Positions 34,531-44,749 are shown, numbered from the stretch's first letter. The stretch is 64,000 bases of DNA from Roseomonas fluvialis (GCF_022846615.1 NZ_AP025637.1:806001-870000); one strand, 5' to 3'. The notes: generated by a model from the letters alone, not told the origin. Translations and numbers: made by a program.

Positions 34531-37527
34531 ATGAGCGAGCCCCAGGGCGCCACCACCTCCGAGCTCGACCGGATCATCGCTCCCGAGATCAAGGACGATG
34601 CGTTCTACCGGCTGATCCGCGATCTCGCGGCCAGCGAATCGCTGCGCCATGTCCTGGAGATCGGCTCCTCGGCCGGCGGCGGCAGCACCGAGGCCTTCGT
34701 GGCTGGCCTCGCGCAGAATCCGGGCCAGCCCAGGCTGTTCTGCATCGAGGTGTCGAAGCCGCGCTTCGAGGTGCTGCGCCAGACCTACGCCGACCGGTCC
34801 TTAGTGCAGTGCTACAACATGTCCTCGGTCGCGGTGGAGGAATTCCCGACGCCGGCCGAGGTCGAACGCTTCTACCGCGAGGAAACCTCGGGCCTGTCGA
34901 AATTCCCGCTGCCCGAGGTGCTGCGCTGGCTCGAGCAGGACATCGCCTATGTCCGCGACGCCGGCGTCGACGCGGGCGCGATCGAGCGCATCAAGGCCGA
35001 GCACGGCATCGAGCACTTCGACATGGTGCTGATCGACGGCTCGGAATTCACCGGGGAGGTCGAGCTGGCGAAGGTGATCGGCGCGCGGCTGATCCTGCTG
35101 GACGACACCAACACCTTCAAGTGCTTCGCCGCGCGCCGGACGCTGCTCGCACACCCGGACTACGAGGTGATCGCCGACGACCAGGCGCTGCGCAACGGCT
35201 TCTCCGCCTTCCGCCGCAAGACGCGCGCCGCGGACTTGCCGGTCCACTTCTTCACCATCGTGCTGAACGGTGAGCCCTTCATCCGCTACCACGAGACCAT
35301 GCTGGCGAAGCTGCCCTTCCGCTGGCATTGGCATGTGGTGGAAGGGGTGGCGGCGCTGCGCCACGACACCGCATGGTCCACCGCCAGCGGCGGGCGCGTG
35401 CTCGATGCGATTCATCGCGACGGGCGCAGCAACGACGGCACCAGCGAATACCTCGACGACCTGGCCGCGCGCTTCCCCGGCCAGATCACCATCCACCGCA
35501 AGCCGCCGGGCGAGTTCTGGGACGGCAAGCGGGAGATGGTGAACGCACCGCTGCCCCACATCACCGAGGAATGCCTGCTCTGGCAGGTCGATGCCGACGA
35601 GCTCTGGACGGTCGACCAGGTGACCGCGATGCGCGACCGCTTCATCGCCGAACCGGCGCGTGGCGCAGCCTTCTATTGGTGCTGGTACTTCGTCTCGCCG
35701 GACAAGGTCATCAGCACGCGCAACAACTACGCGCAGAACCCCGCGCAGGAATGGCTGCGCACCTGGCGCTTCCGCCCCGGCGACACCTGGGCCGCGCACG
35801 AGCCCCCCATCCTGGTGCGCCCCCAGCCGGACGGGGCGAAGCCAGTCGATGTCGCGACGATGGCGCCCTTCTCGCACGACGAGACCGAGGCGCATGGCGC
35901 GGTGTTCCAGCACGTCGCCTACGTGACCGAGGCGCAGGCGCGCTTCAAGGAATCCTACTACGGCTACGCCGGCGCGGTGGCGCAGTGGCACGGGCTGCAG
36001 GGCGCGCGCGGCGCAGGCTTCCTCGCCGATCACTTCGCCTGGGTGAAGGACCGCACCATGTTCGACGACGCGGCGGTGTTCCGCGTCGAACCCATCGCGC
36101 GCCAGGACGCCGCCGGCGTATGGTCCTTCGCCCCGCCCGAGGGCGCGAAGGACCGCGGCCGCGTGCCGGCCCGCCCGCGCATCGTGGTCGATGGGGTGTA
36201 CTGGCAGTACCTGTCCTCCGGCATCGGGCGCGTCTGGCACTCCATGCTCGAGGAATGGGTGCGGGACGGGCTGGCGCACCACATCATCCTGCTCGATCGC
36301 GCCGGCACCGCGCCGCGCATCGCCGGCGTACACACCCGCACCATCGCGGCGCACGACTACGGGCGCTGCGGCGCCGACAGCCTGTACCTGGAACGCATCT
36401 GCCAGGAGCTCGGCGCGGACCTGTTCGTCTCGACCTACTACTCCACGCCGACCGCGACGCCGTCCTACTTCTTCGGCTACGACATGATCCCCGAGGTCAC
36501 CGGCCTCGACCTCACTGAGGAAGGCTGGCAGGAGAAGGCGCGCGCGATCCGCCATGCGGCGGGGCATGCGATGATCTCGCGCTCCTCCGCCCGCGACCTC
36601 GCGCGGTTTTTCCCGGCCGTGGCCGAGGACAGCGTCGACCTGACGTATTGCGGCCTGCCGCCCATTTTCACGCCGGCCATGGCGGACGAGATCGCGGCGG
36701 CGCGGCGCGATCTGAAACTGCCCGACCGCTACGTGCTGATGGTGGGCGACCGCTCCGGCGCCGGCGGCTACAAGAACGGCATCCTCGCCTTCCGCGCGGT
36801 GGCCGAGGCTGCGAAGCGCGGCGAGCGCCTGGGCATCGTGTGCATCGGCGGCCTAGCGGATATCGAGCCCGACTTCCGCGCCGCCGCGCCCGGCATCGAG
36901 ATGCTGCGCCTCAAGACCGACGATGCAGCGCTGCGCCTGGTCTATGCCGGCGCGCATGCGCTGCTGTATCCCTCGCGCTACGAAGGCTTTGGCATGCCGG
37001 TGCTCGAGGCGATGGCCTGCGGCTGCCCGGTCGTGACCTGCCCCAATTCCTCGCTGCTCGAAGTGGGCGGAGACGCCGCGGTCTTCGTCGATGCCGACGA
37101 CGTGGCGGGCATGGCCGATGCCATCCTGGCGCTGCGCGACCCGGCGGTCCGCGCCGGGCGCGTCGCCGCAGGCCTCGCGCAGGCGGCGCGCTTCACCACC
37201 AAGGCGCAGGCAGATGCCGCCATTACCGCCTTCCGCGCCACCATCGCCGACCTCGAGGCGGGCCGCCGTCCACGCCCGGGCGCGGGCTGGGCGGAATTCC
37301 GCCGCTACCAGGCCGGCATCCAGGCCTGGCTGCAGGAACGCCCCGACCTGGCCGCGACCGGCCCCGCGCGAGGTGCCGACGCCGGCCCCGCCGCGCCCGC
37401 CCGCCCTTCGGGCGAGTTGATGCGCGCGCTGGCCGAGATCGAAGCGATGAAGAACAGCCCGTTCTGGCGCCTGCGCAGCCTCGTGATCCGTGGGCTGCGC
37501 AAGGCGGGCCTGCGCCATCGCGGGTGA
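34531..37527 (+). CDS. Three-module methyltransferase-like / GT2-like / GT4 protein
   Basis: 998 residues in one frame. Module 1 (~1-230) is a class I SAM methyltransferase-like fold with VLEIGSSAGGGS at 42-53 and MVLIDGSEF at 165-173. Module 2 (~235-540) resembles GT2 chains: HFFTIVLNGEPFIRYHE, then a metal-site-like VDADE at 353-357. Module 3 (~550-900) is GT4, with GDRSGAGGYKN, the donor motif YPSRYEGFGMPVLEAMACG and VVTCPNSSLLEV. The last ~100 residues are Ala/Pro-rich, ending in a basic helix. Likely adds and modifies more than one sugar. The start ATG has AAGGAGCAGCAGC upstream, a good ribosome site. Confidence 0.85.
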   Translation: MSEPQGATTSELDRIIAPEIKDDAFYRLIRDLAASESLRHVLEIGSSAGGGSTEAFVAGLAQNPGQPRLFCIEVSKPRFEVLRQTYADRSLVQCYNMSSVAVEEFPTPAEVERFYREETSGLSKFPLPEVLRWLEQDIAYVRDAGVDAGAIERIKAEHGIEHFDMVLIDGSEFTGEVELAKVIGARLILLDDTNTFKCFAARRTLLAHPDYEVIADDQALRNGFSAFRRKTRAADLPVHFFTIVLNGEPFIRYHETMLAKLPFRWHWHVVEGVAALRHDTAWSTASGGRVLDAIHRDGRSNDGTSEYLDDLAARFPGQITIHRKPPGEFWDGKREMVNAPLPHITEECLLWQVDADELWTVDQVTAMRDRFIAEPARGAAFYWCWYFVSPDKVISTRNNYAQNPAQEWLRTWRFRPGDTWAAHEPPILVRPQPDGAKPVDVATMAPFSHDETEAHGAVFQHVAYVTEAQARFKESYYGYAGAVAQWHGLQGARGAGFLADHFAWVKDRTMFDDAAVFRVEPIARQDAAGVWSFAPPEGAKDRGRVPARPRIVVDGVYWQYLSSGIGRVWHSMLEEWVRDGLAHHIILLDRAGTAPRIAGVHTRTIAAHDYGRCGADSLYLERICQELGADLFVSTYYSTPTATPSYFFGYDMIPEVTGLDLTEEGWQEKARAIRHAAGHAMISRSSARDLARFFPAVAEDSVDLTYCGLPPIFTPAMADEIAAARRDLKLPDRYVLMVGDRSGAGGYKNGILAFRAVAEAAKRGERLGIVCIGGLADIEPDFRAAAPGIEMLRLKTDDAALRLVYAGAHALLYPSRYEGFGMPVLEAMACGCPVVTCPNSSLLEVGGDAAVFVDADDVAGMADAILALRDPAVRAGRVAAGLAQAARFTTKAQADAAITAFRATIADLEAGRRPRPGAGWAEFRRYQAGIQAWLQERPDLAATGPARGADAGPAAPARPSGELMRALAEIEAMKNSPFWRLRSLVIRGLRKAGLRHRG

Positions 37528-37543
37528 GGCGCCGGACCGCGCG

Positions 37544-38623
37544 ATGCGCCTGCTGCTCTGGTACTGGGGCCGGCGCGGCGCGGGCGGGCAGCTCACGCTG
37601 GCCCTGGCGCGGGCGCTCGCGCGGCGCGACGACGTGGCGGTGGCGCTCTCGCTCTCGGCCCAGGCCGACCTCGCGCCCGAGATCGACGCGCTCGGCCTGC
37701 CGACGGACCGTGTGCGCACCTATGCCAGCGCGGCCGGCTTCGTGGCGGGCTTCCTGCGGGTACCGGGGCTGGCGCGCGGGCTGGTGCGCCAGGCGCGGGA
37801 CCTCCGCGCCGATGCCGTGGTCTCGGTGATGACGCATCTCTGGACGCCGCTGGTCGCCCCCGCCCTGCCGCGCGCCGGTCTGCGCTTCGTGCCGATGGTG
37901 CACGATGCCGAACCGCATCCGGGCGATGCCGGCGCCTTCTGGGAGTGGCGGCTCGGGCGCGAACTGGACGCGGCGCAGAGCGCCATCGTGTTCTCCGACA
38001 GCGTCGCGCAGGGCGTGCACCGGCGCCGGCCGGCACTGCCGCTGCATCGCCTGACGCTGGGCGCGCTGCTGCCCGGCAGCGTGCCACCCGCCGCCGCGCA
38101 CCGGGCCGGGCTGCGCTTCGTAAACCTCGGGCGCATGCGCGCGTACAAGGGCCTCGACCTGTTGCGCGACGGCTGGGCCGCCTTCGTCGCGCGCCATCCC
38201 GACGCGACCTTGCTGGTGGCCGGGGAGGGCGATCCGGAAGCCCTCGCCCCCGGCCTGTCGGCGCTGCCCGGCGTCACGGTCGACGCGCGCTGGCTGGACG
38301 AGGCCGAGATGGCATCCCTGATCGCCGCCGCCGATGCCGTGGTGCTGCCCTATCGCGAGGCGAGCCAGAGCGGCGTGGCCCCGGTGGCGCATGGCCTCGG
38401 CGTGCCGGTCGTCGCGACCCCCGTCGGCGGCCTGGCCGAACAGGTGCGCGACGGCGTCGACGGCCTGGTGGCCCGTGCCGTCACCGCGCCGGCATTGGCC
38501 GCGGCGATGGAGGCACTGGCCGCCGACCCAGCGCGCTTCGCGGCCGGCGCACGCGAAACCGGCCGGCGCTTGGCCGACTGGGATGCGATCGCCGCGCGGC
38601 TTGTCGCGGCGCTGCGCGGCTGA
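37544..38623 (+). CDS. Glycosyltransferase family 4
   Basis: 359 residues of GT-B fold. It starts MRLLLWYWGRRGAGGQLTLALARAL, the N-terminal donor-independent domain. The C-terminal domain shows FVNLGRMRAYKGLDLL, LLVAGEGDPEAL and VLPYREASQSGVAPVAHGLGVPVVATPVGGLAEQV, with E in the YREASQSG motif. The start ATG is 16 bases after the stop of the 998-residue gene, so the two are likely cotranscribed. It probably acts on the same polymer; donor unknown. Confidence 0.87.
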   Translation: MRLLLWYWGRRGAGGQLTLALARALARRDDVAVALSLSAQADLAPEIDALGLPTDRVRTYASAAGFVAGFLRVPGLARGLVRQARDLRADAVVSVMTHLWTPLVAPALPRAGLRFVPMVHDAEPHPGDAGAFWEWRLGRELDAAQSAIVFSDSVAQGVHRRRPALPLHRLTLGALLPGSVPPAAAHRAGLRFVNLGRMRAYKGLDLLRDGWAAFVARHPDATLLVAGEGDPEALAPGLSALPGVTVDARWLDEAEMASLIAAADAVVLPYREASQSGVAPVAHGLGVPVVATPVGGLAEQVRDGVDGLVARAVTAPALAAAMEALAADPARFAAGARETGRRLADWDAIAARLVAALRG

Positions 38624-38644
38624 CAGGCCGCGGGCGGCGGTGGC

Positions 38645-40162
38645 TCAGCCTGCCGTTACGCGACGTCGCCAGCGACCGGGCACAAGGGTGCGCAACCAGT
38701 CCGCCAGGCCGGCGCCGAAGCGCGCCCTGGCGTCGGGCAGCCGCACGTCGAAGCAGCCGGCGTTGAAGTCCGCGCGCTCTCCCTCGCGGCGCAGTTCGAG
38801 CACGAAGGGGTCGTGGGGCGGCACCGCCGAGACATCGACCTCGACCGGCGTCCAGTCCGTGCCGACCTCGGCTGCACCGGCCGGCTGGGCGTTGGCGTGG
38901 AAGGTGAAGGCGGCCGGCGTGGCGGCGCGGATCTCGAAGCGCAGCACCGGCGCGGCCGCGCGGGTGCGGAACAGGCGGGCGCGGCGATAGGCGGTGCGCG
39001 TGGTCGGCGTGCTGCGTGCCACGCGCCATCCGTTCAGCAGGTCGAATTTCGCCGGCGCACCAGGGAAGGGCGTGTCGAGGTAGGCGCGTGGCATGATCCG
39101 CGCGAGTTCCGCCACCGCGCGTTCCGGTTCGTCCAGCCAGGCGGCGAAGGTGGCGGGATCGAGGATGCCAGCCGTCTGCAGGTGCCGCGCCGCCGGCCAC
39201 GGCGCGGTGAGGCGCACGCGCATCGCAAGGCTGCCACTGCGCGCCTTGAGCAGCGCAGAGTCGGCATCGAGGTCCCACGCCGTCCAGTCCGTCAGATCCG
39301 GCCCTTTGCCCAACCGTCCACCATGCAGCATCTGGGTAAAGAGTTCCGGCGCCAGCACACCGCGATGGCGTTCCAGCGTCGCGAGGAAGTCGGAGGCGCG
39401 GGGGATCTGTTCGTTGATCCCAAGCAGCACGGCCTCGTGCCGGTCGAAGATGTCGAATTCGTGCGAAGGCCCGAAGGCGTCGCTGCGGAACGGATCGCCG
39501 GTGGTGATCAGCGTGCCGCCCGGGCGCAGCACGCGCAGCGCCTCGGCGATCGAGGCCGGGATATCGCGCATGTGGTGCAGCGCGGCGTTGATGAAGACGA
39601 AATCGAAGGATGCGTCGGCGAAGGGCAGCGCGTGCGAGAACCCGCCGATCCAGCGGATCGAGGGGAAGGATTTCAGCCCTGCCTCGGTCAGGATGGGGCT
39701 GAATTCCAACGCCGTGACGCGCGCCCCGCGCAACGCGAGCCGCCAGGCGTCGAAGCCCGGCCCGGCGCCAATGTCGAGCACGTCGCGGCCGGCCAGGGCG
39801 GTGCCGTCGAGCAGCGTCTCGACCGCGACCCATTCGCTGTAGCGATGGCCGAACCACCAGGCCTGCGCCTCGGGGTTGGCGGCGCGGAACGCATCCTTGT
39901 CGGCGGCGGCCTGGTAGCCGCTGCACAGCGCATCGAGCCGCTCCACCGCCTGCGGGTCGACCGGCAGGCTCGCGCGGTTGGGCGCATTCGCTGCGATCTC
40001 GATCAGGCCGAGCGCGTCCTCGCCCTCGAAGGCGCCGAGGAAGGGCACGCCGAGCACGCGCCGGTATTCCGCCCCGCAGCCGGTGCAGCGCAGCCCATCC
40101 AGCACCGACCCGCACTGCGGGCAGGCGAGGTCACGGCGATCATCGGCAGCAAACTGAGACAT
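38645..40162 (-). CDS. SAM methyltransferase with N-terminal zinc ribbon
   Basis: About 505 residues. A zinc-ribbon (C-P-Q-C-G ... C-T-G-C-G, ~14-34) comes first. A class I methyltransferase domain follows (~115-260) with DVLDIGAGPGFDAW, ALEFSP, PFADASFDFVFINAALHHM and VLRPGGTLITTGDP. The C-terminal ~200 residues have no motif I recognise; a late part (~430-490) has a beta-sandwich-like pattern, as in proteins that hold glycans. It is opposite in strand to its neighbours and convergent with the GT4 gene. Probably a sugar or lipid modifying enzyme. Confidence 0.8.
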   Translation of the reverse strand: MSQFAADDRRDLACPQCGSVLDGLRCTGCGAEYRRVLGVPFLGAFEGEDALGLIEIAANAPNRASLPVDPQAVERLDALCSGYQAAADKDAFRAANPEAQAWWFGHRYSEWVAVETLLDGTALAGRDVLDIGAGPGFDAWRLALRGARVTALEFSPILTEAGLKSFPSIRWIGGFSHALPFADASFDFVFINAALHHMRDIPASIAEALRVLRPGGTLITTGDPFRSDAFGPSHEFDIFDRHEAVLLGINEQIPRASDFLATLERHRGVLAPELFTQMLHGGRLGKGPDLTDWTAWDLDADSALLKARSGSLAMRVRLTAPWPAARHLQTAGILDPATFAAWLDEPERAVAELARIMPRAYLDTPFPGAPAKFDLLNGWRVARSTPTTRTAYRRARLFRTRAAAPVLRFEIRAATPAAFTFHANAQPAGAAEVGTDWTPVEVDVSAVPPHDPFVLELRREGERADFNAGCFDVRLPDARARFGAGLADWLRTLVPGRWRRRVTAG

Positions 40163-40308
40163 CCGGACCATCCGCCCTGGAGGATTCGTCCGGGATCATA
40201 GCCTGACCGCGGTGGCTGGCGCAGCGCCCCTGGCGGGCGCGCCCGCCGCGCGCCATAACGCCGCCCCGGGCCCATGCCGGGCCGGTCAGGGGGAGTGCCG
40301 CAGCCACC

Positions 40309-40344
40309 ATGTCCATCACGCCCCCGGCGGCTGCCGCGCCATGA
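40309..40344 (+). CDS. Possible 11-residue leader ORF overlapping a methyltransferase start
   Basis: A purine-rich AGGGGGAG lies about 14 bases before ATG TCC ATC ACG. The frame reads MSITPPAAAAP and its TGA (40342-40344) overlaps the ATG of the next gene as ATGA. It could couple or regulate translation downstream, or be chance. Confidence 0.3.
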   Translation: MSITPPAAAAP

Positions 40345-40988
40345 CGGACGGCCGCGGCTACCTGGCCGAGCTTCTGCTGCGCCGGCGCATGCCCGAGGGG
40401 CTGAAGACCCTCGGCCGCCTCGCGCGCCTCGCCTTCCAGCCGCCGCCGCCGCCCGCGCCGCCGATCCCGCAGGGGCAGCTTGAAGGCTGCGTCCTGCTCA
40501 ACGACCGCGCCGAGATGCTGCGCCGCTTCCCCATGGGCGGGCGCGTGTGCGAACTCGGCACCTATCGCGGCGACTTCGCGCGCATCATCCTCGACACCGT
40601 GCAGCCGGACGAACTGCACCTGGTGGACGTGACCTTCGCGCTGTGTCGTCAGGACGTGCTGGACCATGCGGCGGTGCGCCGGCACGAGATGACGACGGTG
40701 GCCTTCCTGGCCGCGTCGGATACCGCCGATTTCGACTGGATCTATGTCGATGCCGACCATGGCTACGAGGCCGTGGTGGCCGACATCGCCGCGGCCAAGC
40801 ACCGCGTGAAGCCGGGCGGCATGCTGGTGTTCAACGATTTTGCGCGCATCGTCCGGCCGGGCTTCGGCGTCTTCGGCGTGCACCAGGCGGTCTGCGAGTT
40901 CGCCGCGGCCGAGGGCTGGGCTGTCGCCTACCTGTCGATGAACGGGGAGGCGCTGTACGACATCGCGCTGCGTCGCCCGGCGGGCTGA
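40341..40988 (+). CDS. Class I SAM-dependent methyltransferase (Methyltransf_24 type)
   Basis: 215 residues. After a helical N terminus with a run of prolines (~33-42), the SAM fold shows GRVCELGTYRGDFARIILD, LHLVDVTF, FDWIYVDADHGYEAVVADI and a VKPGGMLVFNDF strand. It resembles the CmcI/Methyltransf_24 group often found in glycan loci. The chosen ATG overlaps the end of the small leader frame; the longer upstream frame lacks family features. The next gene starts 46 bases on. Confidence 0.82.
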   Translation: MTDGRGYLAELLLRRRMPEGLKTLGRLARLAFQPPPPPAPPIPQGQLEGCVLLNDRAEMLRRFPMGGRVCELGTYRGDFARIILDTVQPDELHLVDVTFALCRQDVLDHAAVRRHEMTTVAFLAASDTADFDWIYVDADHGYEAVVADIAAAKHRVKPGGMLVFNDFARIVRPGFGVFGVHQAVCEFAAAEGWAVAYLSMNGEALYDIALRRPAG

Positions 40989-41034
40989 CGCGCCGCGCCG
41001 CCTGCGCCTATCCTGCGCGCCGGAGGACCTCGAC

Positions 41035-41799
41035 ATGACCAGCCCGACAGCCTGCCTGCTCATCATCGGCAACGAGGTGCTCTCGGGCCGCACGCAGGAC
41101 GCCAACCTGAAGTTCCTCGCGACCCGCCTGGGCGAGATCGGCATCCCGCTGCGCGAGGTGCGCGTCATCCCCGATGTGCGTGCCACCATCGTCGGGACGG
41201 TGAACGAGGTGCGCGCCAAATACGACCACGTCTTCACCACCGGCGGCATCGGGCCGACGCATGACGACATCACGAGCGAATGCATCGCCGAGGCCTTCGG
41301 CGTGCCCTGGGAACCGCAGCCGGAAGCCTGGCGGCGGCTCGAATCCCACTACGCGCGGCAGACCCCGCCGGGAGACTTCAACGCGGCGCGCCAGCGCATG
41401 GCGACCATGCCGCGTGGCGTGGTGCTGATCGACAATGTCATCTCGCTGGCGCCCGGCTTCACCATGGGCAATGTCCACGTGATGGCCGGCGTGCCCCGCA
41501 TCATGCAGGCGATGTTCGAGGCGCTGGCCCCCACGCTCAAGGGCGGCCCGCCGGTCGTCTCGGCGGCGGTGCACGCGAACGGGCTGATGGAAGGGCGCAT
41601 CGCCGAGGGCCTGGCGGACATCCAGGCCCGCTACCCGGATCTCGATATCGGGTCCTACCCCTATTACAGGCCCGGCGGCGGGGGCGTGGCGGTGGTGGCG
41701 AAGGGCACGGATTCGGACGCTGTGAAGCAGGCGGCACGCGACGTGCTGGTGTTCATGCGCGCCTGCGGCGGGCAGCCCATCGAGGGCGAGCCGGACTGA
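41035..41799 (+). CDS. Molybdopterin-binding domain protein, CinA N-terminal type
   Basis: 254 residues with a MoCF-type domain: CLLIIGNEVLSGRTQDANLKFLA at the start, then VFTTGGIGPTHDDITSECIAEAFG, the molybdopterin-binding signature, and an M-P-x-G-V/D-N region. This is the first domain of CinA. The C-terminal nicotinamide-nucleotide amidase domain is absent, so it is one of the stand-alone relatives whose substrate is not established. Start supported by GGAGG at -15 to -11. Confidence 0.85.
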   Translation: MTSPTACLLIIGNEVLSGRTQDANLKFLATRLGEIGIPLREVRVIPDVRATIVGTVNEVRAKYDHVFTTGGIGPTHDDITSECIAEAFGVPWEPQPEAWRRLESHYARQTPPGDFNAARQRMATMPRGVVLIDNVISLAPGFTMGNVHVMAGVPRIMQAMFEALAPTLKGGPPVVSAAVHANGLMEGRIAEGLADIQARYPDLDIGSYPYYRPGGGGVAVVAKGTDSDAVKQAARDVLVFMRACGGQPIEGEPD

Positions 41800-41860
41800 A
41801 CGGCGCGCCGGCGTCGTCCCGGTCGTCGGGTCGCGCCATCGCCGTCATCGCGCGGCGGGA

Positions 41861-42880
41861 TCACCGCGTCGGTTCCCCGTGCAGTTCGAAGAGCAGCATC
41901 AGGCTGCGCTGGACCAGGCTGCCATTGTCGTCGGCCACCAGCGCGACGATCAGCCGCCCGCCATGGCGTGCCGCCGCGACGCCTTCCCAGTTCTCGGCCG
42001 GCAGCGCGCCGCCATCCAGCCGCAGGATCGGCGCGCCGGTCAGCACGCTGCCCTCCGTGGCGGACGCGAGCGCCTGCGGCGCCACGCGCACCAGCCGCGC
42101 CGCGAAGCCCGTCAGCAGGGTGAAGCGCCGTTCCAGCACCAGCGCGCCGCCATCGGGCAGGCCCGCCGCATCGACCGGCACGAAGCCGGGTTCCGGCTGC
42201 CAGGCCAACGGCATCCAGCGGCCGGGGCGGCCCAGCCAGGCCTGGCGCAGCGCCGGCGCGCCGGGCGGGGGCAATTCCTCGGTGATGGCGAGCAGGCGGC
42301 CATCGGCGAGCAGCGTCAGCGCCTCCATCCCGCCATTGACGGGCGCGCGGTCGAGACCCGGTGGTGCATCGACATAGGCGCCGGGGCCGTCGAGCCGACG
42401 ATAGGCGCGGAGACGGTGCCAGCGTTCGAAGCCGACCAGCCAGGTGCCGTCGGGCAGGCGGGCGATCGATTCCGCATCGGCGGCGCGCCCCCGCGGCAAG
42501 GGACGGCCGGCGCCGTCGCGCAACGGGCCGGAGGCGATCGGTACCAGGCGATGCGCCACGCCTTCGCGCAATTCGATGCGCGCCTGCGCCCAGCGGCCAC
42601 GATCGTCCACCATGGTCGCGACCAGGTCGTCGTCGAGGTGGATGCCCGACAGGTTGGCGGCGCCGAGGCGCGCGGCGTCGATCGCGAAGCCGCCGAGGCT
42701 GCGCAGCGGGCCGTCGTTTGGGAGCGGCGGCAGGACCGAGCCGGCGCCGTCGGCCGCCTGCGGAGCACGCGCGCAGGCTGTGACAAGCGCGGCGCCGGCA
42801 AGGAAGGCGCGCCGTGTCAGAGGCTGGCGACGCGACGCAGCACCATCACACCAGCACGGGCCCGCGCTCCGCCGCCGCAC
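41861..42880 (-). CDS. Esterase-like protein of phytase family, exported
   Basis: 339 residues from GTG 42880. A Tat-type, lipoprotein-like signal ([16 protein letters not shown]) with a lipobox cysteine follows a basic start. The rest fits the phytase-like esterase domain: [65 protein letters not shown] and [14 protein letters not shown], a beta-propeller pattern. The substrate is not known. There is no ATG/GTG/TTG between 42880 and the signal region, so the gene overlaps the cobT end by ~35 bases; ATG 42901 is an alternative. Confidence 0.7.
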   Translation of the reverse strand: MRRRSAGPCWCDGAASRRQPLTRRAFLAGAALVTACARAPQAADGAGSVLPPLPNDGPLRSLGGFAIDAARLGAANLSGIHLDDDLVATMVDDRGRWAQARIELREGVAHRLVPIASGPLRDGAGRPLPRGRAADAESIARLPDGTWLVGFERWHRLRAYRRLDGPGAYVDAPPGLDRAPVNGGMEALTLLADGRLLAITEELPPPGAPALRQAWLGRPGRWMPLAWQPEPGFVPVDAAGLPDGGALVLERRFTLLTGFAARLVRVAPQALASATEGSVLTGAPILRLDGGALPAENWEGVAAARHGGRLIVALVADDNGSLVQRSLMLLFELHGEPTR

Positions 42881-44720
42881 GCTGCCACGCCTCGGCGGCA
42901 TCCTCGTCGAACAACTCGGCCAGCTTCTTCATCATCGTGCCGCCAAGTTCCTCGGCATCCACGATGGTGACGGCGCGGCGGTAATAGCGCGTGACGTCGT
43001 GGCCGATGCCGATGGCGATGAGTTCCACCTGGTTGCGGCCCTCGATCTCGTGGATGACCTTGCGCAGGTGGCGCTCCAGGTAGTTGCCCGGGTTCACGCT
43101 CAGCGTGCTGTCATCAACCGGCGCGCCGTCGCTGATCACCATCAGGATGCGCCGGTGCTCGGGCCGCGGCAGCAGCCGCTTGTAGGCCCATTCCAGCGCC
43201 TCGCCGTCGATGTTCTCCTTGAGCAGACCCTCGCGCAGCATGAGGCCGAGGTTCTTGCGCGCACGCCGCCACGGCGCGTCGGCGGCCTTGTAGACCACGT
43301 GGCGCAGGTCGTTCAGGCGGCCTGGGTTGCGCGGCTTGCCTTCCTGCACCCAGCGTTCGCGGCTCTGCCCGCCCTTCCACGCACGCGTCGTGAAGCCCAG
43401 GATCTCGACCTTCACCGAGCAGCGTTCCAGCGTGCGCGCCAGGATGTCGCAGCACATCGCCGCCACCGTGATCGGCCGCCCGCGCATCGACCCCGAATTG
43501 TCGATCAGCAGGGAGACGACGGTGTCGCGGAAATCGGTGTCGCGCTCGCGCTTGTAGGACAGCGCGTGCATCGGGTTGGTCACCACGCGCGTCAGCCGCG
43601 CGGCATCCAGCATCCCTTCCTCGAGGTCGAATTCCCAGGCGCGCTGCTGCTGCGCGAGCAGCCGGCGCTGCAACCGGTTCGCGAGCTTCGACACCACGCC
43701 CTGCAGATGGCTCAGCTGCTGGTCGAGCTGCTGGCGCAGCCGGTTCAGCTCATCCGGGTCACACAGGTCGTCGGCCGAGACCGTCTCGTCGAACTGCGTC
43801 GTGAAGGCGTGGTAGCGCGTGGTGTCATCGACCTGCGGCACCTCGCGGCGCTGCTGCGGGCCGCCGGGCTTGTCGTCGCCATCGGCGGCGGCGCCGTCCT
43901 CCTCGGTCTCCTCGCCTTCCTCGTCGGAGGCCTCGCCCTGCATCTGCTCGGGCTGGGCGCCGAGCATCTGGTCTTCCTGCTCGGACTGGGACTGCCCTTC
44001 GCCGGACTGGTCCTGCTGGGGGGTGCTCTCGCCGCCCTCCTCGCCTTCCTCGTCCTGCTGTTCGGATTCGGCCTCGACCTCGGCTTCGGCCAAGTCAAGC
44101 GCGGTCAGCAGCTTGCGCGCGGCCTTGGCGAAGGCGACCTGGTCCTCGGCGTTGGTCGCCATCTCGGCCAGCGCCTCGTCGGCCTTCTCGCCCAGCGTGT
44201 CGCGCCACAGGTCGAGCACGCGGTGCGCGATCTCGGGCGCGGGGTGGCCGGTCAGGCGTTCGCGCGCCAGCATGCCGAGCGCGGCGGGCAGCGGAAGCTG
44301 GTCCTTCCGCGTCATGCGGTCGTAGCCCTCGGCCTCGCATTCCTCGGCCAGCTTGGCGCGCAGGTTGGCGGCGACACCTTCCATGAACTTCGAGCCGACG
44401 GTCTCGACGCGCACCTGTTCCAGCGCGTCGAACACCTCGCGTGCCTCGCGCCGGCCGGGGATGCGCGCGGCGTGCAGGGATTCGTCGTGGTGGCGCAGCC
44501 GCAGCGCGGCGGCGTCGGCGGCGCCGCGCAGCTTCGCCATCTCGGCCGGGGGCAGCGCGCGCGTGGGCAGCGGCAGGCGCACGCGCTTGCCCGCCACGCC
44601 GGAAGGGCCGGGCTGGAACGCCACCTGCACCTCGGGGTCGGCGTGCGCCACGGCGCGCAGCGCGCCGGCCGTGGCACGCTTGAATTCTTCCTGGCGGGTG
44701 AGGTCTTGCTTGCCGGACAT
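42846..44720 (-). CDS. cobT: Cobaltochelatase subunit CobT
   Basis: 624 residues. CobT is a subunit of the aerobic cobalt chelatase (with CobN and CobS) that inserts Co2+ into hydrogenobyrinic acid a,c-diamide in cobalamin synthesis. The N-terminal part (~1-220) is helical. A long acidic Glu/Gln-rich stretch follows (~225-295). The C-terminal vWA domain has the MIDAS motif [11 protein letters not shown] and later [10 protein letters not shown]. The central region ends in [11 protein letters not shown]. Length matches the family. It follows cobS after 236 bases that hold a tandem repeat. Confidence 0.94.
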   Translation of the reverse strand: MSGKQDLTRQEEFKRATAGALRAVAHADPEVQVAFQPGPSGVAGKRVRLPLPTRALPPAEMAKLRGAADAAALRLRHHDESLHAARIPGRREAREVFDALEQVRVETVGSKFMEGVAANLRAKLAEECEAEGYDRMTRKDQLPLPAALGMLARERLTGHPAPEIAHRVLDLWRDTLGEKADEALAEMATNAEDQVAFAKAARKLLTALDLAEAEVEAESEQQDEEGEEGGESTPQQDQSGEGQSQSEQEDQMLGAQPEQMQGEASDEEGEETEEDGAAADGDDKPGGPQQRREVPQVDDTTRYHAFTTQFDETVSADDLCDPDELNRLRQQLDQQLSHLQGVVSKLANRLQRRLLAQQQRAWEFDLEEGMLDAARLTRVVTNPMHALSYKRERDTDFRDTVVSLLIDNSGSMRGRPITVAAMCCDILARTLERCSVKVEILGFTTRAWKGGQSRERWVQEGKPRNPGRLNDLRHVVYKAADAPWRRARKNLGLMLREGLLKENIDGEALEWAYKRLLPRPEHRRILMVISDGAPVDDSTLSVNPGNYLERHLRKVIHEIEGRNQVELIAIGIGHDVTRYYRRAVTIVDAEELGGTMMKKLAELFDEDAAEAWQRAAAERGPVLV

Positions 44721-44749
44721 AGGTGTGGCCTCCGCTTCGCTCCGGCGGG

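Noticed and set aside
34801-36567. 588-codon open frame on the minus strand inside the 998-residue gene
   Set aside because: Low-complexity composition without any motif, while the plus strand has clear transferase signatures and a good ribosome site.
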